The translations under genes and the position numbers were made by a program. A model generated the notes under the pieces. It searched no databases. It saw only the letters and a list, made by a program, of their open reading frames with translations, and had not been told where the DNA came from. DNA of 26,239 bases from Baffinella frigidus (Eukaryota; Cryptophyceae; Cryptomonadales; Baffinellaceae), in NCBI GenBank assembly GCA_026770585.1, contig MU646583.1:377541-403779 (forward strand), given 5' to 3'. The stretch's first letter is position 1. Every line of letters begins with the position of its first letter. Positions 9,036 to 16,627 of the stretch are shown here, piece by piece.

Positions 9036-9149
9036 CCCCATGTAATGCAGACTCGGCGTCTGTGTGCGCGGCGATACGTGGATGGTGGAGCAATGATACG
9101 TAGCAGTGCTAGCGGTGCACCTCGCGCGCAAGAAGCAGTGCTAGCGGTG

Positions 9150-9253
9150 CACCTCCCGCGTAAGAAAGCGCCCCCCCCTAGCTAGGACCCTACAGTAGGC
9201 CTATGACTATTCCTGGTTCTAGGGGGGAGGGCGGTTTCTAACGAGCGAGGTAC
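9150..9253. mobile_element. Fold-back (MITE-like) element 2, related to element 1
   Basis: The left end (CACCTCCCGCGTAAGAAAGC, then a run of C and CTAG) and the right end (CTAGGGGGGAGGGCGG, then TTTCTAACGAGCGAGGTA) are imperfect inverted repeats of each other and of element 1. The left end is preceded by a duplicated stub (AGCAGTGCTAGCGGTGCACC at about 9102 and 9134). GTAGCAGTG occurs at 9100-9108 and 9258-9266, a candidate 9-bp target-site duplication. Confidence 0.6.
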
Positions 9254-9655
9254 CCTTGTAGCAGTGACGGACAAGGCTTCGCCGCATCACGGCAGTTCCC
9301 GGCCATTGAGCGCGCGTGATAGCCCGTCGCAGGCACACTCTCAAGCATTTAATGCACGCCTGCCTCGCGACGACCGCTGGGACGGTTGCGGTCGAGAAAT
9401 CGACCGCCAACGCCCCCTTTCGAAACACTTTGCGAGCCCCCCTCTCCCACGGGCGTTGGTGCCTGGTTCAGGACTGCAAGGCGAGAGCTCTTGCACGCAA
9501 TCTCGCGTCGCACCTCCCACTTGACACCGACCGACGCCAATCTTCCCGGATTTCCGAGGAAGATTGGTCACGTTACTGGCGAAAGAATTTGCATGTTGCA
9601 CAGAGATCGACCAGAAGAATGCCCTACGGCAGCGGTGGCTGCGAAGTGGCGTGGG

Positions 9656-10494
9656 TCACTGGATGGCCGACTCGGTGGGAAGCAACTTCTCGGGCGAGGC
9701 TGATCCGCCTCCTCCTCCGACAAGAGCGCGCACCCGCGTCAGCTCCGCCTGACCCACACCAGGAATGGCGGAGTGAGTACGTTGGGTACAGGCTCTTCAA
9801 GAGGGGAATAAAGTCATACATGAAACGTCAGGCCTTGCAAGAGTGAGCCGCAGCACTGCATGCTGCAAGAAACGTGCTGCACACTTGCGCGCCCCCCCAT
9901 CAGGCCACGCCACCGTGAGCCGCACTGCCCACACAGCGGACCACCAAGGCATTTCGTGCATAACCTGCGAGTAGATACTCCTCAGACCCTACGGTAGGCA
10001 ATCCCGTAGGGACACAGGGGGGGTCTTACAGATAAGGTCACGGAAGATGAGGGCACGAACGTGATTTCTGGTTTCTGAATTCCTTGGAGAGGAGAGAGAG
10101 CGACCTGAGCCGAGAGGATAGCGCGCGAGGCAGCGCTGCGCTGAGCGAGGCGTGTCGCCGCGTTGCTCTCCAGCTTCTTCCGTCTGCCCCCGCGCAGAGC
10201 CGTCAGATACCCAAGTACGCATATGTACCGACACATCGGCGCAAGGCGCGTATATTTTTGCATCACTGATCTCTAGGCGTGATAGGCGTGATAGTATTTG
10301 CATCACTGATCTCTAGGCGTGATAGTATTGAGATGCACCGAGCGGTCATACACAGATGGCACACCTCCGCGTTACTCTCCAGCTTCTCAGCGGAAATCTC
10401 GACGTTGGAAATGCCAGATTCCCGGACCTTCCTGTCCGATACAGATGCATCTCGGCGCCAGATGCACTCCCGAACCTTCCCGTCAGATACACCT
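9656..10494 (-). CDS. Coiled-coil protein, 3' exons
   Basis: The exon ending at 10365 reads GVSDGKVRECIWRRDASVSD and RKVRESGISNVEISAEKLES, with an internal repeat VSD[G/R]KVRE. Exon 10183-10105 reads KKLESNAATRLAQRSAASRA and ILSAQ before CAG|GTCGCT in phase 0. Exon 9748-9656 opens in phase 0 after GGGTCAG, reads AELTRVRALVGGGGGSASPE and KLLPTESAIQ, and ends in TGA. Heptads run through all three. The first two exons share KLESNA and similar DNA, so one may be a duplicate of the other. The junction between them is not resolved in phase unless an internal AG is used. Upstream exons are unknown, and no family is assigned. Confidence 0.5.
9987..10011. repeat. Palindromic element, copy 1
   Basis: CCCTACGG and CCGTAGGG flank a short loop containing GCAAT. 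A closely similar palindrome is at 17693-17724. Both lie inside predicted introns. Confidence 0.65.
10261..10325. repeat. Direct repeat, 25 bp at 40-bp spacing
   Basis: CATCACTGATCTCTAGGCGT plus GATAG occurs exactly at 10261-10285 and 10301-10325, with an extra GGCGTGATA between. It lies in the intron between the two KLESNA-type exons and fits a recent local duplication. Confidence 0.8.
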
Positions 10495-11212
10495 CGCCTC
10501 CTGTGCCTCCTGTGCCGGCGCAGCCCACGTGCTTCTTTCTTCAGAGGGAGCACGCGCGCCCGCCAAACACCCGCGCGGTTCCTTCGCACACGGCGGGCGC
10601 TCTATGCAGCACTACCTGACGGGACCCCCCCCACGATCTACATCGCACCAGCAGTGCGGCCAAACCGGGTACGATTGGGAAGGACTCGTTCATAGACTTG
10701 TGGATCACTCATCTCTAGACACGAGCGTAATCAAAAAGAAGAAGAAAAAGAAGGGACTCACTGGGCGAGAAGCTGGGTGAGCAGCGCCGGATTGCCTTCT
10801 CCTCCGCCTCCCAAGGAAGCCTCTCCGACAGATGCGGGCACGCGCTGCGACGCGGGTGCCTCCTGCTCCTCACCGAGAAGCCGTTTAGGGGTTAGGGGTT
10901 CAAAATTGAGAAATGTGGGGTTGGGGATTAGGGGTTGGGGATCAGGGATTCGGGATGATGGTGGTCTCGCGCGGCCTCCTGCTCCCCACCGGCGCCACCC
11001 GCGTGCGTCAAACTCCATCTTTCCGTTGTGTCAGCCATCCCATCTTCCTGCTGCGTCTGTCAGCTGCCAGACGAGGCGGGGAAGCCATCCTCTATGCCGC
11101 CTTGCGCGACCCGCCGCTCGAGTTGAAACAGTGGTCACGAACCAGTGCTGCGCGCCGCGCCTGACATCGCCGCGCCACCGCACTCTATGTGCCCGCTGGG
11201 CGCTGCGGGTGG

Positions 11213-13533
11213 CTAGGAGGGGCGAGGACACGGCAGGGCCGGGCGGTTGGGGGGCGGGGGGCGGGGTCTGGGAGGGGCAGGGGCCCGCGAGGGGCTGGTG
11301 GTTGAAAGGGGCGTGGGCACGGGGGGGGCGAGTGGGGTTGGCAGGGGCAGGGGCACCTGCGGATGCGCGTCCCCGTTCTGCCGTGGGGTCTGCCGCGGGG
11401 TCGTGCCTTCCGAGGCAGGGCGCGAGGCGGGGGGGGCGGTGGGCGCGTCTGAGAGGAGCGCGAGGAGCGCGTCGACTTCGGAGGGATTCACGGATCGCGC
11501 TGAGACGCTTCGCAGCCGTAGCTCCACCTGCGTATAACGAAAATAAGAACCCGGGAACGACTTCGGGCTGTCCGATGCACTTGAGCAACGCAGCTTCCGA
11601 TGGACTTAGGCCTCTGAGCCCCCGCCCCGCGCGAACGAGGGGGGCGGCTGGCCCTATGTATCGTGCTAGTGGACGTGAATCTGTAAAGTCACTCCGGTTA
11701 TATCATGTACGGGACTGTGTCCCCAAAATACACGTCCTGCCCGCCGCGCCGCGCCTCTCAGCCCCCGCCGCGCGCGTGCACAGCCATGCACATGAGGGCA
11801 CGTGTCTGGTACACCAGTGGCAGAGGAGCAGGGCAGCGGCGCCGCTTCGAGGTGTGTCTCGGTCGACCGATCCGCCCCATAAACGCAGCAACCACCGCAT
11901 CACCGCCTCGCGACCCCGACCTGTCGTTACTGACCGGAGTGCACACCCTGGTTGGCGGCGGAATAGGATCGGGAGGGGGGGTGGGGTGACATTGAGAGGA
12001 TCGGGAGGGCGGTGACATTGAGACAGTAGGAATACAGGTGCGCAGTGGGGGAGGGTACTGATGGGTGTAGCGTGTAGGGTTTAGGTTGCAGACTGGGGTG
12101 TAGATACCTCGCCGGCCCAGTTGACAGGCGCGGGCGACTTGAGCGAGGAGGGCGAGGGGGCGAAGGCCGCTTCGATGACCTCTCTCTCTACCACCCCCTC
12201 GAATGCCTCCTGCTCCCGCACTGCCTTCTCCACCTGCGGCTTCAGGTTTTAGGGTGTAGGGTTTAGGGTTTAGGTTTGAGGGTTTAGCTTTAGGGTTTAG
12301 GTTTTAGGGTGTGGGTTTAGGGTCTCGCACTGCCTTTTCCACCTGCACTCCGCGAGTACGCACACCCAACCAATTAATATCCGTAATGTATTTAATCTTC
12401 CCTCTCAATCATTAATACCCTGACTGTCCTTGTCGTAATAATCGTTTTAATCCATTTTATCACTTCATTTATCCGTGCGACCACAGTACACATGCGCCTC
12501 CCTCCACCTTGCGGGGGTTATTGGTTGGCTCACCACTGTGGGCTGAGAGGGCTTAGCACTTTGGGATCAGGGGTTTGGCGCTTGGGGATGCGGATGTAGG
12601 ATGTGCGGGCGCAGGGTGGGAGCGTGTAAGAGTGTAAGAGTGTACGAGTGTCAGAGTGTAAGAGTGTAAGAGTGTAAGAGTGTAGGGTGTGCGGTCAACG
12701 TCCGTCCCCTTGGCTTCGATGGTAGAGGGCGTGTCAGCTGACGGGCAGAGCGAGGCGAGCACCTGACTGACCTTGCACGGCTGCACGCTGCACAGCTTAC
12801 TTGCGGAGAGGTTGCACGCGCAGGGGTGTGTGGGTATCGGGGAGGGGACCTGACTGTCGAAGTGGCGCTCCTGCTCGACGACCGCCCACCCTGCTCCTCC
12901 TCCCCCGTTCTGCTCCCACGCCACGCCCGTTCAGAGTCTCGCCAGGCAACCCTGTCGGGTGCTGGCACCCAAGTGGTGCGCCAAGAGCAACCCGTGCCAT
13001 CGGTGCCTCGCACAGCTGGCAATCTCTGCACCAACCAAATAACCAACCAATCGTGCCATCTCCCTCTCTGTCCATCTGCAACCATGCCACCATCTCCGCG
13101 CATGCAAAGTGCGTCATCATCGCAACTTGCGTGCGGCTGGGACTCGGACGGCGCAGGCAGACTCGCGAATGATGACTCGCGGGCACGCGTACGGGAGGGA
13201 GTTGCGAGGGCACTCGGGAAGGAGGGTGCCATTTACATCCTAAACCTAAACCGTAAATCCTAAATGAGGTTCAGGGTTTAGGATTTAGGGTTGAATGTTT
13301 GGGGTGTAGGGTGTAGGGTTTGGAGTTTTGGGTTTCGGGTGTAGGGTTTCGGGTGTCGGGTTTAGAGTGTGGGGTTTAGGGTGTGGGGTTTCGGGTCTCG
13401 GGTTTCGGGTTTGAGATTTCAGGTTTTGGGTTTCGGGTACCTGGCCCGGCCAAGAGGGCGCACCGCCGCGGTGGTCAGCAGCAACCGTGACTTCGCAGGT
13501 GGCCACCACCGTCTCGATCGAGTCCGACGCCAC
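11213..13533 (-). CDS. Unknown protein, five phase-0 exons, 5' part beyond the gap
   Basis: Exons 13533-13441 (VASDSIETVVATCEVTVAAD), 12909-12850 (WAVVEQERHFDSQ), 12762-12700 (VLASLCPSADTPSTIEAKGT), 12233-12108 (VEKAVREQEAFEGVVEREVI, then EAAFAPSPSSLKSPAPVNWA) and 11527-11213. All are phase 0, so any subset would stay in frame. The last exon follows a textbook acceptor (TTATTTTCGTTATACGCAG), reads SVNPSEVDALLALLSDAP and then a long Pro/Ala/Thr-rich tail to a TAG. Exons 12108-12233 and 13441-13533 are the clearest, with donors GAG|GTATCT and CAG|GTACCC. A helical acidic middle and disordered C-terminus are visible, but no family is recognised. The opposite strand carries a 412-codon open frame that I regard as a shadow. 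Upstream exons probably lie in and beyond the gap. Confidence 0.6.
11667..11740. repeat. Dispersed ~70-bp repeat, copy 2
   Basis: Diverged copy of 2447-2515: CTAGTGGACGTGAAT, CACTCCGG, then GGACTGTGTCCCCA in the same order. It lies in the intron upstream of exon 11527-11213. Confidence 0.55.
12237..12326. repeat. Telomere-like tract inserted at a duplicated exon start
   Basis: TTTAGGG-type repeat of about 90 bp. It is flanked on the left by CGCACTGCCTTCTCCACCTG (12218-12235, the acceptor and first codons of exon 12233-12108) and on the right by a near-identical CGCACTGCCTTTTCCACCTG (about 12327-12346). The repeat thus sits between two direct copies of about 20 bp, as expected of insertion with target duplication. 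Confidence 0.7.
12357..12550. other. AT-rich intronic stretch, no feature seen
   Basis: About 190 bp distinctly richer in A and T than its surroundings (for example AATTAATATCCGTAATG and TAATAATCGTTTTAATCC). No exon, repeat or strong motif is recognised. Confidence 0.4.
12624..12684. repeat. 10-bp minisatellite GTGTAAGAGT
   Basis: About six units of GTGTAAGAGT with single-base variants. It lies in the intron between exons 12762-12700 and 12233-12108. Confidence 0.8.
13228..13438. repeat. Telomere-like tract directly after a splice donor
   Basis: Degenerate TTTAGGG/TTTCGGG on plus. On the minus strand the donor of exon 13533-13441 (CAG|GTACCC) runs straight into GAAACCCAAAACC repeat. The intron's 5' part is thus telomere-like, C-rich in the sense direction. 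Confidence 0.75.
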
Positions 13534-13699
13534 CTGATACCAACCCCCACGCCACCCTCAGACATCTTGCGCCACCTCCACGCCGCTATCAGTCATCCTG
13601 AGACATGAGCTATCATGAGACTGGGGGGTTAGTCCTGAGAGTTGAACTTCCGCGCCGTCATCAGCCATCCATCAGCCAGAGATCCTGAGACGTGCGGAT

Positions 13700-13761
13700 C
13701 CTGAGACTTGTGTAACGAATTGCAGAGCAGCCTGAGACGTGTGGAACGAATTGCAGCACAG
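13700..13761. repeat. 31-bp tandem duplication
   Basis: Two adjacent 31-bp units begin CCTGAGAC and contain GTGT[A/G]ACGAATTGCAG (minor mismatches). CCTGAGA also recurs at about 13597, 13634 and 13683. There is no clear coding sense in 13540-13950 apart from these repeats. Confidence 0.75.
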
Positions 13762-13954
13762 GACCACGTCACGCTTGCATCAAAGGGTTGGGACAGAAAT
13801 GCGAGGCCTCGATTCGCCCTACCAGCGCGTTGAGTCGCCTACAGCATCTCCGCACACGTATGTCCTCGCTTCTGAGGCCTCCATGTGTCCCGCCTTGACC
13901 CGCGGGATGCGTCGCGCACCAACCGCTTCATCGCAAGCGGGTGGCGGGACGGGG

Positions 13955-14051
13955 GCCTAGGATGTCTGGAAGGGAGCCTAGGATGTCTGGACGGGAGCCT
14001 AGGTGGTTTGAAGGGAGCCTAAGATGTCAGCAAGTGAGACTAGGATGTCTG
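13955..14051. repeat. 21-bp minisatellite running into the assembly gap
   Basis: Units of GCCTAGGATGTCTGG followed by A/C and GGGA occur at 13955, 13976, 13997 (20 bp), 14017 and 14038, the last cut by the gap. The period is a multiple of three. The gap probably reflects assembler failure in a longer array. Confidence 0.8.
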
Positions 14052-14836
14052 NNNNNNNNNNNNNNNNNNNNNNNNNNNNNNNNNNNNNNNNNNNNNNNNN
14101 NNNNNNNNNNNNNNNNNNNNNNNNNNNNNNNNNNNNNNNNNNNNNNNNNNNNNNNNNNNNNNNNNNNNNNNNNNNNNNNNNNNNNNNNNNNNNNNNNNNN
14201 NNNNNNNNNNNNNNNNNNNNNNNNNNNNNNNNNNNNNNNNNNNNNNNNNNNNNNNNNNNNNNNNNNNNNNNNNNNNNNNNNNNNNNNNNNNNNNNNNNNN
14301 NNNNNNNNNNNNNNNNNNNNNNNNNNNNNNNNNNNNNNNNNNNNNNNNNNNNNNNNNNNNNNNNNNNNNNNNNNNNNNNNNNNNNNNNNNNNNNNNNNNN
14401 NNNNNNNNNNNNNNNNNNNNNNNNNNNNNNNNNNNNNNNNNNNNNNNNNNNNNNNNNNNNNNNNNNNNNNNNNNNNNNNNNNNNNNNNNNNNNNNNNNNN
14501 NNNNNNNNNNNNNNNNNNNNNNNNNNNNNNNNNNNNNNNNNNNNNNNNNNNNNNNNNNNNNNNNNNNNNNNNNNNNNNNNNNNNNNNNNNNNNNNNNNNN
14601 NNNNNNNNNNNNNNNNNNNNNNNNNNNNNNNNNNNNNNNNNNNNNNNNNNNNNNNNNNNNNNNNNNNNNNNNNNNNNNNNNNNNNNNNNNNNNNNNNNNN
14701 NNNNNNNNNNNNNNNNNNNNNNNNNNNNNNNNNNNNNNNNNNNNNNNNNNNNNNNNNNNNNNNNNNNNNNNNNNNNNNNNNNNNNNNNNNNNNNNNNNNN
14801 NNNNNNNNNNNNNNNNNNNNNNNNNNNNNNNNNNNN
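14052..14836. other. Assembly gap (785 N)
   Basis: All bases are N. Open frames spanning it are meaningless. Confidence 1.
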
Positions 14837-15067
14837 CAATGGGACAACGATGGCGCACGACGTGGAAAAACAGGGTCCAAGTTGTGCGGTTGGGGGTCTA
14901 GGGTTTAGGGTTGAGGGTGTAAGGTGTAGGGTGTAGGGTGGTGGTGCAGGGTAGGGCGAGACCCGCGCAGCTTCAGTACGCCAAGAAGCCACGGGACCCC
15001 AGCGCTTGACGCCTCCTCCGACAGGCGTTTGTTGCTGTACTTCTTTGCCCGCGTGCGTCACGCGCAC
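14837..15067 (-). CDS. Two exons flanking a 65-nt telomere-like intron
   Basis: Exon 15067-14963 opens after GGCGCAG, reads VRVTHAGKEVQQQTPVGG and GVKRWGPVASWRTEAAR, and ends CGG|GTCTCG in phase 0. The 65-nt intron is wholly CCCTACA/CCCTAAA-like and ends CCCTAG. The next exon, starting at 14897, reads TPNRTTWTLFFHVVRHRCPI in the same phase and enters the gap. It may join the exons at 13533 and below, which are also phase 0, but the gap prevents proof. The plus strand also has open frames here. Confidence 0.4.
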
Positions 15068-15540
15068 CTGCGCCACCCACGCCAACATATGTGGTCAACA
15101 TATGGTCAACATACACAATGTATGGCCACTATACGCGGGCGTGAGCGCCAGAGTGACCGACAGCGCGCTGATGCGGCACTGCTACGCGGCCACGCGTCTC
15201 GCGCAATCCCCGACGGCCACTCGGGTCGCAATTGGTTGGTGCACGTGCATCAGGAAGCATGCGACAAGAGCCCCGCCCACAAGTGTGGGGGGTGAAATTG
15301 TTCTCAATCCTCAGCCCCAAACACCAAACACCGAACACCACAACAGCTCGAAGCGCTGGCCTGCGGGAGGTTCGAAGAGGCCTTGCAGCCCAGGCGGTAT
15401 CACAACACATCTCTCTCGAGAGAGAGGCACAGAGGATGGGGCGGCGGAGAGCGGACCGCGGTGGGAGCGAAGAGCGAGATTTCCTTGGTCTTCGAAACGA
15501 TCGGGGAGGTAGCGCGCGTGCGTACCGCCAGCACGCACAC

Positions 15541-15611
15541 CTGCCGCCGGGGCCCCGCGGTGAGATGCCGGGCAGTGCGTTCCAAGAGACGGTAACGTCG
15601 CTGTCAAACAT
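15541..15611 (-). CDS. Possible first exon
   Basis: An ATG at 15611 starts MFDSDVTVSWNALPGISPRG, and the exon ends at AG|GTGTGC in phase 2. It could begin the gene continuing to 15067 and below. Between 15350 and 15540 two minus-strand frames remain open, one reading CVVIPPGLQGLFEPPAGQRF, and no single splice path is clearly best. Confidence 0.35.
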
Positions 15612-16627
15612 TTTGGATGTGCACGATGAAGTGTTTCATGTTTTCTCATCAAGTCCCGCGCAGCCTGCTGCCCCCCCCCACCACTGCAGCTAGGCGCCTG
15701 CTTTGGGGCAAGCACCCGGCATGCCCTGGTCGAGGGAGGCTTCACCTGTCGTCATCTCGCCCCCCCCCCCCAGTGATTGACCGTTGCTGCCTGTGCTTCA
15801 CAGCCGTACTCAAGATTGAAACGACATTGCTGCAGATTATTGTTCGGTTGATTGGTTGGTAGGTTGAATGGTTGATTGTATTGTGAGTGGAGAGGACAGG
15901 CGAGGAGGACCTCGAGGAGGGGGCGCATGTCCGGGACGGGCGAGGATGGGTAGGTGGGCGGCGTCACGTCATCCATCTGCACATCATCCCGCCATCTGTC
16001 ACACCCGAGTCGCGCACGGTACACGGCACACGTGTGCGCCGAGATACGCAAAGCGCGGCGAGGCGTCAAAGTCAAGTCACCTTGGAGCGTCAGGGTGGTG
16101 CGTTTCCAAAAAACGTGGTGTCGGCAGCACCGCGGCCACGACATGGCGAGCAGGGTCTCCCGTCAAATCCGGCCGTGCCAGCAACGGCATGTGGTGCTGC
16201 AACCGCAGATGCTGCACAGCAACAACTAAATACAGTCGGGGCTGCATTTAATTGTGGTCTAACGATCTGAGAAAACCCCGTCCGCGCGGGGGGGCGGGGA
16301 CCTCGAGGGGGAGGAGCGAGACGACCGAGCCCAGGCTCCATGGCGGCGAGGCCAAGCCTGCGCCACCACCGGGCGCCAAGGCTGCGCCGCCGCCGGGCGC
16401 GTCCTGCCCCCCCCGGGAAGGCAGCATCTGTGGAGGCGAGGAGGCGACGGCGCGAGGCGAGGCGGCAGTCTGGTTGCCCCAGGGTCCCCCGGTGGGCCGC
16501 CGCGACCCGCCAATAAAGCCTGCGAGTTTGCGCGCAGGCAGGTGGCGTGAATAGCCGCTCCCGAGCGAACTTGCCACATTTTTGAGGTTGAAGGTCGGAA
16601 TATGGCCTCGGTTTCAGGTGAACATCT
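15612..16627. other. Region with open frames on both strands, no gene assigned
   Basis: Plus-strand frames at 15887-16270 and 16252-16554 (the latter with a repeated APPPGAKAAPPPGA motif) and minus-strand frames at 16248-16764 are all open and compositionally plausible. A short run GTTGATTGGTTGGTAGG lies near 15845-15865. Strand and splicing cannot be decided from sequence alone. The next minus-strand gene ends at 16628. Confidence 0.4.

Noticed and set aside
9316-9846. 176-codon open frame on plus
   Set aside because: No ATG at its start. It overlaps a minus-strand exon (9748-9656) whose acceptor and phase fit a coiled-coil gene. Other plus frames are equally open.
10777-12015. Longest open frame of the window, 412 codons on plus
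   Set aside because: It lies antisense to two minus-strand exons (11527-11213, 12233-12108) that have good splice borders and more protein-like sequence. It also runs through GC-rich and telomere-like DNA where stops are scarce.
13941-15088. Several open frames of 270-350 codons
   Set aside because: They consist mainly of the N gap.
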